From an uncultured Bacillota bacterium (GTDB taxonomy: Bacteria > Bacillota_I > Bacilli_A > RF39 > UBA660), in NCBI GenBank assembly GCA_948466255.1, contig CAOJZV010000001.1, positions 43,947 through 107,946 on the forward strand: a stretch of 64,000 bases of DNA, written 5' to 3'. Under the pieces are notes generated by a model. That model was not told where the DNA came from. It searched no databases and worked only from the letters and a program-made list of their open reading frames with translations. A program made the translations under genes and the position numbers. This document shows positions 1 through 8,432 of this stretch, in pieces (positions within the stretch are counted from its first letter, which is position 1; the number at the start of each line of letters is the position of its first letter).

Positions 1-1234
1 GGTCTCCTCCCTCGCCAAATTTACCACCATTTTCAGCACTATGTGCTCCTACTGTTTGACTATTGCCAGCATAAATCTCTATATGATTAGTACGCAATAG
101 AATATCTCCTGGTTGCAAATCAGCCTCACCTTTATATGGATATTCTGTGAATCCTGCATTTTTTAAAATCGATGGCATAAAAGGTGTACTAAACGCGGCT
201 CCTCCAAGTTGGTTAGGATCAAAACCAGCTCCATCCACAAGAGAATACCATACAAGACTAGAACAATCATAGTCTGGATTACCATATCTATTTGCTTGAC
301 TATAACCATGACTATCATCATTAGCTATATCAATTGCCCATTGTAAATAATCTCCGCCTCCGCTAGCTTTTCCATATGTGTTTCTTATAGCTTGAGCAAT
401 GTCTTTAGCTATTTGCCCTTTTTTTTCGGTATATTTATCCATTGCAGATTTATTATCATAGAATTCTGTTTCTAAGTAAGTTATTGGTATATTTCGCTCC
501 ATAAAATAATTAATAGAATTAATTCCTTGAATACTGTCATTAAGCTGTTTTGTACCAAGATTTTTTGTTACAGCTTCTATTATCCCTGCATCTGCATTTG
601 TCGAATAATCACTACTTTTCTTAACTAGCAATGGTCCACGGTCATTCCCTGAACCTGCATTAAAGTGTATTTCTAAAACATATTTATATTTTGACCAGTT
701 AATACTTTGGAATGTAGATGTGTTTAGCACCTTTTCAACATAAAATGATGTATTCATTCTTGAATCATTTGGAGCCATTAATTGATTAGCTATATCTACT
801 CTTACATTTAAATTTTCCAATTCTGTTTTTACTAATTTGACTAATTCTCTTGTTTCAGTTGGCTCAAAATATCCTGAAGGACTAGAATTTATATCTTCTT
901 CTCTACATTCATTTGTAACTTGTTCACAATATGGTGCATATGAATGGCCTGCTATTAACAGAATAGGTCCCCCTGTACCTTCATTTTGGTCACTTCCACT
1001 ACCAAATGCTTCGTTTGCAAACATAAATGGAATAGCTACTATAATTATTAGAAAAAAAGCAGCTACGGCAAAGAAGAAACCACCGATTGCTATTGGTAAT
1101 TTTGCTTTATTAAACAGGGAAGATGTTGCTTCTTCCCCGTCCGTAAGGTTTTTGGCTTGTTTTCCAGCTTTATAAGCTGTTGCGCCTTTTTTTATTGCAC
1201 CTTTTGCTTTTAATAATACTGCTGGCAAAGCCAT
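1..1234 (-). CDS. Bifunctional cell-wall hydrolase of the type IV secretion system (amidase_3 + NlpC/P60), 3' end missing
   Basis: The start codon is at 1234 and the reading frame stays open to the window edge, giving 411 residues without a stop; the C-terminus is cut off by the window. A cytoplasmic N-terminus (1-45) is followed by one membrane helix (about 46-72). An N-acetylmuramoyl-L-alanine amidase fold (about 88-285) follows, with candidate zinc ligands H97 and H190 and an acidic residue near E255. Next comes an NlpC/P60 endopeptidase domain, with the catalytic Cys in DYDCSSLVWY (C324) and the His in NHIEIYAG (H384). Such membrane-anchored double hydrolases open the peptidoglycan for Gram-positive conjugation machines (VirB1-like role). 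It lies 15 bp downstream of virB4 and is probably co-transcribed with it. Function is confident from the motifs; the role in transfer is inferred from its neighbours. Confidence 0.85.
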   Translation of the reverse strand, partial: MALPAVLLKAKGAIKKGATAYKAGKQAKNLTDGEEATSSLFNKAKLPIAIGGFFFAVAAFFLIIIVAIPFMFANEAFGSGSDQNEGTGGPILLIAGHSYAPYCEQVTNECREEDINSSPSGYFEPTETRELVKLVKTELENLNVRVDIANQLMAPNDSRMNTSFYVEKVLNTSTFQSINWSKYKYVLEIHFNAGSGNDRGPLLVKKSSDYSTNADAGIIEAVTKNLGTKQLNDSIQGINSINYFMERNIPITYLETEFYDNKSAMDKYTEKKGQIAKDIAQAIRNTYGKASGGGDYLQWAIDIANDDSHGYSQANRYGNPDYDCSSLVWYSLVDGAGFDPNQLGGAAFSTPFMPSILKNAGFTEYPYKGEADLQPGDILLRTNHIEIYAGNSQTVGAHSAENGGKFGEGGD

Positions 1235-1249
1235 TTAATCACCACCTTA

Positions 1250-3034
1250 CTATAGTCCGCCACCACTTCCAAATGAATCTAATTCTTGTTCAGTGACAAC
1301 TACATTTATTTGCATTCTCTTTCTTCCACAAATGAATAATGCTTCTCCTTGGTTGAAACCTTTAATTGCATTTCGTTCATTATCATTTAAATCTATTAAT
1401 TTTGATAAATCTTCTACGGCTTGTTTTTTAAGTCCCATTACTAAGTAATAAGAAGAGTTATCGAATATTGCTTTACCTTGGGTAATTACACTTGGATCGC
1501 TAAAGTCTGTTGGTTGTTGTGTAATTATGATTGTTCCTGTATTATATTTTCTTGCACGTCTTTGAACTTGCGCTAGGAAATCTGCTCCTAATGCATTATT
1601 ACCAGAAAGTAATACATGAGCTTCATCTACCATTAAAACGGTATTTACGCTTGGATTTAATGTTAAACTCCAAGAGTATTTTAATGTGTTAAAGAATAAT
1701 GCATTTCTGATGTTTTGATCAGCGTTCATTAATTCTTTAATATTAAATACTATAAAATTACTTTTTGGTGAAATTGTTGTTGTTCCATCAAAATAATATT
1801 TTAATTCTTTTGTTAAAGGTCTAAGTTTTAGTTCTAATTGTTCTAATATTTCTTTTTCTCTTGATTGCTCTGGCATTGCAGTTATTTTTCCTCTAACTGT
1901 TGCATAAACATCTTTCATTGTTGGATAATCTTTTGATGAAAATTTTGTAAAATCTGTATCAAAATTTATATTAAAACGTCTATATGTTTCTTGAACCATT
2001 TCACTAAAAATATTTAATACATCCTCAGTTATTGATGGATCATAATATTTCATAAATGCTTTTATTGTTTGTAATGTTCTTGTAAGTACTGCATAACCCA
2101 TGCCTTGTCTTATTTCTTCTTCATCAGCATCAACTATAACTTCAAGTGGGTTAATCATACCAAACTGACCACCTTTACCTAGTTCGATATAATCTCCACC
2201 ATATAGTCTTGCCATATCTTCAAGTTCACCTTCTGGGTCAATTACTACTATTTGATTATCATTTCTTATGTGACTTCTAAGCATTAATTTAGCGGCTGTA
2301 GATTTACCTGATCCAGAAGTACCTAAAATAATCATATTAGCATTATTTCTATCAGGTTCTTTTTGCATTTGATATAAGAATTGGTTGAACAATACTACAC
2401 CACCTGAAAAATCTACACCTAATAATGTTGATAGTCCTGGGTCTTTGATACTATCAAATATAAACGGATACATTGCAGCTATTGTTGAAGCTGGTATTGG
2501 TGTTCCAATTCTTTCTTCTATATCTTGTTTAGGGAATATTGGGAGAATTGATTTTAATACCTTTTCTTGTTCAAATCTAAGAGGAATAGCTTTCATGTCC
2601 ATTGCTTCCATATAACTTTTTACTTGTAATTTTTTACTTGTTAATTCATCTTGTGAATCTGCTGTAATCATTACATGTAATTGAAAGTCATAAATTTTTG
2701 TTTGACTTGCAGCTAATTGTTTAATAAATTGTTCTAATGATTCATAGTTTTGTCTAATTCTTTCTTGAACAGTAACATCATTTTCTTCTTGGTATTTTAC
2801 TTTTAAATCAGCAATTTCTTTATTAATCATTTTATTGATAATATCAAATTGCATTGGGATATGTTTAATAACCATTTTAATTCCTGACATACTTGTTAAG
2901 TTTGAAAGGAATCCAGGATTAATATATTTCGGATATGAAATAACGGTTAGTATTGTTGCATACTTATCTGATACAACAAATTCACTTGGTTTAAATTCTA
3001 GGCCTTTTGGCGCAATTTGTGATTTAATATCCAT
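1250..3034 (-). CDS. virB4: VirB4-family conjugation ATPase, catalytic part
   Basis: This is a 594-residue cytoplasmic ATPase that powers assembly or substrate transfer of a type IV secretion system. Visible motifs are the Walker A GTSGSGKST (about 238-246), Walker B VLMVDEAH (about 465-473) and a downstream ITQQP motif (504-508), all typical of the VirB4/TrbE/TraC group. Residues 1-200 look like the middle of the usual VirB4 N-terminal domain, not its beginning; the missing first part is the separate upstream gene at 3034-3585. The start codon overlaps the stop of that gene (TAATG), so the two are probably translated in a coupled way. The family assignment is strong; what the complex transports is unknown because no relaxase or coupling protein is in view. 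Confidence 0.9.
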   Translation of the reverse strand: MDIKSQIAPKGLEFKPSEFVVSDKYATILTVISYPKYINPGFLSNLTSMSGIKMVIKHIPMQFDIINKMINKEIADLKVKYQEENDVTVQERIRQNYESLEQFIKQLAASQTKIYDFQLHVMITADSQDELTSKKLQVKSYMEAMDMKAIPLRFEQEKVLKSILPIFPKQDIEERIGTPIPASTIAAMYPFIFDSIKDPGLSTLLGVDFSGGVVLFNQFLYQMQKEPDRNNANMIILGTSGSGKSTAAKLMLRSHIRNDNQIVVIDPEGELEDMARLYGGDYIELGKGGQFGMINPLEVIVDADEEEIRQGMGYAVLTRTLQTIKAFMKYYDPSITEDVLNIFSEMVQETYRRFNINFDTDFTKFSSKDYPTMKDVYATVRGKITAMPEQSREKEILEQLELKLRPLTKELKYYFDGTTTISPKSNFIVFNIKELMNADQNIRNALFFNTLKYSWSLTLNPSVNTVLMVDEAHVLLSGNNALGADFLAQVQRRARKYNTGTIIITQQPTDFSDPSVITQGKAIFDNSSYYLVMGLKKQAVEDLSKLIDLNDNERNAIKGFNQGEALFICGRKRMQINVVVTEQELDSFGSGGGL

Positions 3035-3585
3035 TAGCCAATCACCGTCCCAAAATTAGTAGTTTGTCCACCATTTAAGAAATTATCTAAAATAATTCTT
3101 AAATCATCATTTGATGTTTGTTTAGATTGCAAGCCTGCATTTGCTAAATACTGTACCAAGTTCCTAATCCTTTTTTGGATTTTATCCATATCCTTTTCTT
3201 TAAATAGTAAGTAAAATTCTGTATCAACAACGTTATTATTAGTAAACATATTAGCTTTATTTATATCATCAATTATTAGTTTTCTTTTAACTGGATTTGT
3301 TTGTGAATTATATAGAAGTTGTAGTTGTGAAAGATATGCATTTATATCTACTGGTCTATCAGCTGCAATAAGCCAAAATTCATAGTCGATTATGTTATAA
3401 ACGTTTTTTAAATTGTTTATAATTGCATATACTGCATCTTCCTCTAAGATAAAAATGTTCCTAGGGAATATTTTTACCCCTGTAACTTTTTCATTTGTAT
3501 CTAGTACAATCATACCATTGGCGATTGATTTTACTGGTACAAAATCATTTGTATATTTACTTTTTGTTTGTTTGTTTGAAGCCAT
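3034..3585 (-). CDS. N-terminal VirB4-like domain encoded as a separate gene
   Basis: This 183-residue protein has no ATPase motif. Its sequence (a KYTNDFVPVKSI start, then a domain with predicted alternating strands and helices) resembles the first part of VirB4 proteins, where a short N-terminal subdomain contacts the inner-membrane PrgI/VirB3 protein. It sits exactly between prgI and the catalytic virB4. Its end overlaps the virB4 start as TAATG, and its own start overlaps the prgI end by 29 bases. Most VirB4 proteins carry this region and the ATPase in one chain, so this looks like a clean gene fission at a domain boundary and not decay. No poly-A slip site is obvious at the junction. Partnership with the ATPase is an inference. 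Confidence 0.6.
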   Translation of the reverse strand: MASNKQTKSKYTNDFVPVKSIANGMIVLDTNEKVTGVKIFPRNIFILEEDAVYAIINNLKNVYNIIDYEFWLIAADRPVDINAYLSQLQLLYNSQTNPVKRKLIIDDINKANMFTNNNVVDTEFYLLFKEKDMDKIQKRIRNLVQYLANAGLQSKQTSNDDLRIILDNFLNGGQTTNFGTVIG

Positions 3586-3877
3586 CTTTCACGCACCATC
3601 CTTTCCATATAAATCTTTGTCTTGTTGTATAAAATATATATACTTCTTTAATTACATTTAATGTATTGTGGTAATTTGGAATTGGAAGCACCAAGAATCC
3701 ACATATTAATCCTGGTGCCAAATCAAGCATAGCAAACGCGAAGCTTGCAGGGCTTAGTATCATTAACAACAATATTGTTGTTCCCATTCCAACACCAAAT
3801 AATATCAAGTCAAATGGTTTAAATAAACCAAATATTAACAATGATCTTTTTGAATTGGCTGGTATTAAATAATCCAT
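3557..3877 (-). CDS. prgI: PrgI/VirB3-like inner-membrane protein
   Basis: This is a 106-residue protein with two adjacent membrane helices (about 18-62) enclosed by short polar ends. The size, the position directly upstream of VirB4, and the short basic and aromatic C-terminal segment match the PrgI family of Gram-positive conjugation systems, which is the functional counterpart of VirB3. PrgI anchors VirB4 at the membrane. A GGGGATG ribosome site precedes the ATG at 3877. The gene overlaps the next one by 29 bases, which fits tight translational coupling of the PrgI and VirB4 modules. Confidence 0.8.
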   Translation of the reverse strand: MDYLIPANSKRSLLIFGLFKPFDLILFGVGMGTTILLLMILSPASFAFAMLDLAPGLICGFLVLPIPNYHNTLNVIKEVYIFYTTRQRFIWKGWCVKDGFKQTNKK

Positions 3878-3907
3878 AATTTTTCATCCCCTTTTTTATT
3901 TTTTTAT

Positions 3908-5998
3908 TTATTTTTTGATATGAGACTGCATCATACCAGATTTTTGCATTTCATGAACTGCTTTTGCATTTTCATATTGGTCACTAGCACGTATATTGCT
4001 TGCTTCAGCTTTTGCCACTTTACTAGAATCATCAATTTTCTTCCAATCAGAAGTATCATATTCTAATTTGTTTTCCTTAACAACTCTATCCAAAGCTTCG
4101 CGTGAATGAGCTAATTCAACATCATGTGTTACCTCACCTGTATTATAATTAGTTAATCCACCATTATTGATATACTGAGCAACAAGTTGGTCTTGCTCTC
4201 TGTTTATTCTTGTCATTTCATCACGATACTGTACAGCTGTAAAAGTTCCATTCTTTAATTTTTGTTCTGCCGTTATTTTATCGGCTTCAGTAATTTTCCA
4301 TTTATCATCCTTTTTACCCATTTCACTTTTAGCTCTATCTTTCATTTGATCAGCATAAGTTGAAACACTTTCATACATTTTTGCTCTATTTTCTAAAGTT
4401 TCGTATTTTGATTGGGCACCCACTGTATTTCTTAATCTAGCACTTACTCTATCACCGAATTTTGTAGTGCCACGAAGCTCCATAGCCCTAGTAGTTTGTC
4501 CAGCTGCGGCTCCAGCTTTTGTAAAAAGATTTTTCCCATGTGCTTGGGCACCTGCAACTCCACCTCGAGCAAAACCTGAGCCTAAACCTCCAGCAGCACT
4601 TAACAATGAACGACCTATACCTCTATCCATGCTTCTTGAAGTAGCAAACGCCCCAGCAGCTGTAGCCCCTGCACCAATTGCACCACCAATTGCACCTGAC
4701 ACTAATGGATTTCCAATTACATTTTCTTTAATACTCTTAAATGGATTTAAACTTAAATCACCAGACATCTTAATTCCAAATATGTTTTCTATCATTTGTG
4801 GTACCTTTTTAGCAAACATAAATGCTCCAATAATCAAGAATAAATATATCCAAATATTATATCCAGTTTCCATATCAGTAATCTGTTTTGATATAGGTCC
4901 TTCTTGTGCTAATACACTACTAGCAATAACCGAAATTAATAACATAACTAAGAATAGTGTTGCCAAACGTAAGAATAATGAGAAATATGTTGTTAAACTT
5001 TCTTTTATCCAGTTTCTTAATTTACTATTGCTCATAGATTCTTTTGGATCAATGTATGAAACTATAGCTATAGGGGCAATCATTTCTAAGAAACATAATT
5101 TTATTGCCCTGACAGCAATATCAACACTAAATGTCACTAATAAGAATACAACGTATAAACCTGCGGCTGCGGAAACAAATGGTAAATAGTTTATAACATA
5201 TTCTCCACCCGAATCTTTCCACCATAATAATTTGTCCAATTTACCAAAATCTCTTTTTTCTCCCGTAGGATCATTTGTATTTTTGAAAAAATTTTCTAAA
5301 ACAACATTATATTTTACCATATCATTTTTATTATCATTAAATTCATTATTTAAAGTTTTTAAACAATCTTCATTTTGTGCCATTGCAATACTTCCGAAAA
5401 CAGGTGATGATGCACATACATTGTTTCCTTCTTCATTAAGGTCACTAATTTTTGCTTTAGGATTTACTGAGAAAAATGCTCCATACATTAAAAATTGAAC
5501 ATCCGTGGCCATCTCATTAACTTGTTTTACATTTAATGCGGCCGATTCCATAATACCCGTTTTTTCATTTATCTTTTGTTCTGACATTACACTACCCATT
5601 GAATTACCCATTATTAATGTTCCAATAGCATTACTTGTAACTATTTTATTTTGTAATACCATTGCATAATTAAATATATAAGGAACTGATACAAGTAGAA
5701 GTATTGTTACCATTGCATTAGTTACTAATTTACCAAATCCTTTTGATTTATCGGTAAATGAGTTTGGATCTATTAAGTATTGGATTAGGGAAAAAGTTAC
5801 TTTGAATAACATAAATATCCCTAAGAAAACATAGATTCGTCCTATCAATGCACCTATTGGTGTGCTTTCGTCCATAGAGAACAAATTAATTTCTGATAAA
5901 TATATAAACAATTTATATATTATTGGAATCAATGAATATACAATGTTATCTAGGACAAATCCAAAACTTCTAACGAGATTGAAAAATATATCAAACAT
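3908..5998 (-). CDS. TrbL/VirB6-like polytopic channel protein
   Basis: This is a 696-residue membrane protein. Hydrophobic segments lie near residues 10-35, 50-75, 90-112, 275-300, 305-325, 345-368 and 385-405, with an extracellular loop (about 115-270) containing a few Cys. The region after the last helix (about 430-500) is rich in Gly and Ala, and the C-terminal 200 residues are charged and likely coiled. This is the layout of the TrbL/VirB6/CD0418-like proteins that form the inner-membrane channel of conjugation systems. It lies between the pilin-like genes and prgI, the usual position. Family membership rests on topology and context more than on sequence motifs. Confidence 0.8.
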   Translation of the reverse strand: MFDIFFNLVRSFGFVLDNIVYSLIPIIYKLFIYLSEINLFSMDESTPIGALIGRIYVFLGIFMLFKVTFSLIQYLIDPNSFTDKSKGFGKLVTNAMVTILLLVSVPYIFNYAMVLQNKIVTSNAIGTLIMGNSMGSVMSEQKINEKTGIMESAALNVKQVNEMATDVQFLMYGAFFSVNPKAKISDLNEEGNNVCASSPVFGSIAMAQNEDCLKTLNNEFNDNKNDMVKYNVVLENFFKNTNDPTGEKRDFGKLDKLLWWKDSGGEYVINYLPFVSAAAGLYVVFLLVTFSVDIAVRAIKLCFLEMIAPIAIVSYIDPKESMSNSKLRNWIKESLTTYFSLFLRLATLFLVMLLISVIASSVLAQEGPISKQITDMETGYNIWIYLFLIIGAFMFAKKVPQMIENIFGIKMSGDLSLNPFKSIKENVIGNPLVSGAIGGAIGAGATAAGAFATSRSMDRGIGRSLLSAAGGLGSGFARGGVAGAQAHGKNLFTKAGAAAGQTTRAMELRGTTKFGDRVSARLRNTVGAQSKYETLENRAKMYESVSTYADQMKDRAKSEMGKKDDKWKITEADKITAEQKLKNGTFTAVQYRDEMTRINREQDQLVAQYINNGGLTNYNTGEVTHDVELAHSREALDRVVKENKLEYDTSDWKKIDDSSKVAKAEASNIRASDQYENAKAVHEMQKSGMMQSHIKK

Positions 5999-6012
5999 TT
6001 ATTTCCCCTCCT

Positions 6013-7044
6013 TTACTTATCTTTAGCAACATTACAGAATATTTGACCATTTTCGCCAATTTCTATTGTTCCTGCTTCATTATTCATCATTCTAATAATT
6101 GCGCCTAATATTAATGGTAATAAAAATAATATTACTATAATTATTGCTCTTATGACGAAATGCTTAAATGCTTTTTTCAATGTATCATCTTCTGAACCGA
6201 CAATTGCCTTTATAAAGTCTGCTGCTGTCATTATAATTAAAATTATAATTGCAATAATATTGATAATCCATAATAAATTGCTAAGGAATTCTCCTATTTC
6301 ACTGACACTATTACATGGACTTCCGATATCGTCAGTTGTATATTGATATTTACCTTCTGTTTTATTTTGTGCCCAATTTAATATGTTTTGATATACACTA
6401 TTTCCTTTTGTATCATCATCAGTCCCTGAAGGAGCAATCCCTGCACCTATATAAGTGGTTGAATTCCAACCACCTTCTTTATCATTAACATTTAATCCAG
6501 CGCCATTACTAAATGGAGTCCCGCTACTACTACTTTCGTCTGTAGTTAAATCTTTTTTTGCCCAACACATTGAGCATTGCCCTGATGCCAGCCCAACATT
6601 TACTTGGCTTTTTTGATCAAAAATACTATCATAATCAATATAAATAGCCCAAGGACAGCTCCATCTATTTTCACTCGGAATTTTTTTCCCTCCGTAGTGG
6701 CTTTTAATCCATCTTGTTATATCTTTTTTGTTATGAATTGAACAATTTTTTTCGTTAGTAATTCCATTTTCTGAGCATCCTAATTTTATATCCACTACAT
6801 AGTCATCTTGATCAGTTTGATAAATTGTAAATCCAAGTTTATATACCATATTGACAGTGTTTGAGTATCCTTCGCTAGTATAACCACTTGAATCTCCTTG
6901 CATGTTTTCTGTCCATTCATAATAACATCTAGCATATCCATTTCCTTTAGCGTCTTCCGCTTTAACTCCCTCTATATTTATAAAAAGCGCACTAAAAAGC
7001 ACAATAAAACTAACAAATAATATTTTAAATATATTTTTATTCAT
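6013..7044 (-). CDS. Secreted Cys-containing protein with a C-terminal VirB2-like pilin domain
   Basis: I chose the ATG at 7044 because an AGGGAGT ribosome site lies 7-8 bases upstream; a GTG three codons earlier is also possible. The 343-residue product has a signal peptide (about 1-28), a roughly 220-residue Cys-containing ectodomain, and a C-terminal region of two membrane helices (about 250-325). That region aligns by eye with the two small pilins just upstream: all share a hydrophobic stretch, a DF-K-(A/S) motif, an acidic turn, a basic F-(I/V)-R segment, then a second helix. I infer a specialised pilin or channel subunit carrying a large external head. I know no named family for the ectodomain. 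Confidence 0.6.
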   Translation of the reverse strand: MNKNIFKILFVSFIVLFSALFINIEGVKAEDAKGNGYARCYYEWTENMQGDSSGYTSEGYSNTVNMVYKLGFTIYQTDQDDYVVDIKLGCSENGITNEKNCSIHNKKDITRWIKSHYGGKKIPSENRWSCPWAIYIDYDSIFDQKSQVNVGLASGQCSMCWAKKDLTTDESSSSGTPFSNGAGLNVNDKEGGWNSTTYIGAGIAPSGTDDDTKGNSVYQNILNWAQNKTEGKYQYTTDDIGSPCNSVSEIGEFLSNLLWIINIIAIIILIIMTAADFIKAIVGSEDDTLKKAFKHFVIRAIIIVILFLLPLILGAIIRMMNNEAGTIEIGENGQIFCNVAKDK

Positions 7045-7090
7045 ATTAGCCACTCCCTATTTTGCATATTTTCACACATATATTATACCA

Positions 7091-7131
7091 TAAAAAAAAG
7101 CAACAATAAACAGATATTGATGCTTTTTATA
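7091..7131 (-). terminator. Intrinsic terminator between the pilin pair and the rest of the T4SS operon
   Basis: On the minus strand, an 11-bp stem with one mismatch (AAGCATCAATA pairing with TATTGTTGCTT) is followed directly by eight Ts. It would reduce transcription after the two small pilin genes, which are needed in large amounts, and let part of it continue into 6013-7044. Confidence 0.6.
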
Positions 7132-7135
7132 CTTT

Positions 7136-7561
7136 TTATTCTCCTTTTACATTATCACTGTCAGTAGTATCTTTATCATTAGGTTCAACACCATTGATAA
7201 ACTTCTTACTACAAGACCAAATGTCTTCAGGATTTTCACCTTCAGCATTTGATTCTCTGTCAACACCAGCTAATAAATTAACTGTTAACTGAACAATAGT
7301 AATAACTAAGAATACTAATACAGCAGAGATAAGTCTAGCAACAAAGGATTTTTGATAACCTTTAATTTCATCTTCTTTTTTGGCAATTACTGATTTAGCA
7401 AAATCTAGCATACCCCAAATGATTAATAATATTGGTACAACTATTTTAATACCTCTAATAATAGTTGCAACTACGTTAAATAATGTGTCTGGAACTTCTA
7501 TTCCTGCACATAATGTTGTATTATTTGAAACTTCATCTAATACATTAAATAATTCTAGCAT
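7136..7561 (-). CDS. VirB2-like (Mbov_0395-type) pilin
   Basis: This is a 141-residue protein with two membrane helices (about 25-50 and 70-100) separated by a short charged loop, and an acidic C-terminal tail. The core reads VVPILLIIWGMLDFAKSVI, then a charged turn and a second long hydrophobic helix, as in TrbC/VirB2 pilins and the Mbov_0395 group of mycoplasmal integrative elements. It is paralogous to the next gene upstream (7588-7959), with which it shares most of the core. It differs in an extra acidic tail of about 25 residues. It is probably a structural subunit of the transfer channel or pilus. Confidence 0.75.
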   Translation of the reverse strand: MLELFNVLDEVSNNTTLCAGIEVPDTLFNVVATIIRGIKIVVPILLIIWGMLDFAKSVIAKKEDEIKGYQKSFVARLISAVLVFLVITIVQLTVNLLAGVDRESNAEGENPEDIWSCSKKFINGVEPNDKDTTDSDNVKGE

Positions 7562-7587
7562 TATATCTCCTGCTTTCTATTTTTATG

Positions 7588-7959
7588 CTATGCACCAGTA
7601 ACAAATTTACTAATGCAGTCATTCCATATATCGCCACTAGCGCCTTCAGCTCCTAATTGTCCTACAAGTCCAACTAATAATTTAGCTATTGTAACTACTA
7701 AGAACACTAATACAGCGGCAATAAGTCTTTTTATAAATACTTTTTGTCCCGCTTTGATTTTATCTTCGTCTCCACCGATAACAGCTTTAGCGAAATCAAT
7801 CATACCCCAAATAATTAGTAATATTGGTACAACTACTTGAATAAGCATGATAATCATACTAACAACATTAAATACAGCTGGTGGAATTTGTCCACAAGCT
7901 CCACTAATGGTTGCTGCTAAAGTATTTACTAATTCTACATTATTTCCTAAAATTTCCAT
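7588..7959 (-). CDS. VirB2-like (Mbov_0395-type) pilin, first gene of the T4SS operon
   Basis: This is a 123-residue two-helix membrane protein with the core VVPILLIIWGMIDFAKAVIG, an acidic turn (GGDEDK) and a second hydrophobic helix. It matches TrbC/VirB2-type pilins of Gram-positive conjugation systems. It is the promoter-proximal gene, with a strong AGGAGG ribosome site and a consensus promoter, so it should be the most abundant product of the operon, as expected for a major pilin. A paralogue lies 26 bases downstream. No obvious signal peptidase site is seen; in this family the first helix can act as the export signal. Confidence 0.78.
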   Translation of the reverse strand: MEILGNNVELVNTLAATISGACGQIPPAVFNVVSMIIMLIQVVVPILLIIWGMIDFAKAVIGGDEDKIKAGQKVFIKRLIAAVLVFLVVTIAKLLVGLVGQLGAEGASGDIWNDCISKFVTGA

Positions 7960-7987
7960 TTTCTCATTTCCTCCTCTTTACGATACA

Positions 7988-8016
7988 ATAATACTTTATT
8001 TTTGAATATTTGTCAA
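7988..8016 (-). promoter_or_regulatory. Sigma-A-type promoter of the T4SS operon
   Basis: Read on the minus strand, TTGACA (8011-8016), a spacer of exactly 17 bases and TATTAT (7988-7993) form a near-consensus promoter about 30 bases upstream of the first pilin start. An AGGAGG ribosome site follows. Confidence 0.85.
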
Positions 8017-8300
8017 TATTTATACCACTTTATTTACTATTTAAGTGTAAAAAGTTAAATAAAATTTTAAATTCTCATTTTATAATTTTAAGAGAATTTA
8101 GTTTAAAATTTAGTATTAGTTTCTATATTGTTGTTTAATAATTATATACTTTTTGTTTTTTATATTGCTAAAGCAACATTGTTAAAAACAATATATTTGG
8201 TGTTCAAAACCAAGAAAAACAAAATGGTGAAAATACCAAATTAGTAAAAAATTTTGCAAAAAAGAAAATTTGGTAAAATTGAAAGTTTTTTCAAAAAAAA

Positions 8301-8334
8301 GAAGGAATTGGGCCTATAAATCTCGTAGGATATA
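8301..8334 (+). promoter_or_regulatory. Conserved upstream element, copy 1
   Basis: The segment GAAGGAATTGGGCCTATAAA continuing to 8334 matches copies 2 and 3 (near 34035 and 34833) with one difference over 34 bases. It lies upstream of the Rpn-family gene and is preceded by a T-run/A-run that can form a weak hairpin. GGAAT, then 15 bases, then CGTA resembles the spacing of an extracytoplasmic-function sigma promoter; that reading is an inference. Confidence 0.6.
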
Positions 8335-8432
8335 AGTGAAAACTAAAAATATAGTTTTCTAGAATAGAGGCGATGGAAGAAAAAATAATAAAAAAAGGAA
8401 TAAAATGGTCCCCTGATAGAAAGGAAAAACAA

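Larger units (their letters stand above)
7960..8372. other. Intergenic region between divergent T4SS operon and Rpn gene
   Basis: This 410-bp, extremely AT-rich gap holds the T4SS promoter at its left end and the conserved upstream element (8301-8334) at its right end. Between them I see only short inverted repeats, for example ATTGTT/AACAAT near 8177-8192, and no reading frame worth calling. Confidence 0.5.

Noticed and set aside
837..1175. Plus-strand frame of 112 codons
   Set aside because: It lies opposite the minus-strand wall-hydrolase gene, whose domains and catalytic residues are clear; the plus frame has no ribosome site and a random-looking product.
1250..3585. VirB4 broken by a frameshift mutation
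   Set aside because: Both parts have complete frames, a TAATG coupling site and sensible domain ends; this looks like a stable split, although a sequencing error cannot be fully excluded.
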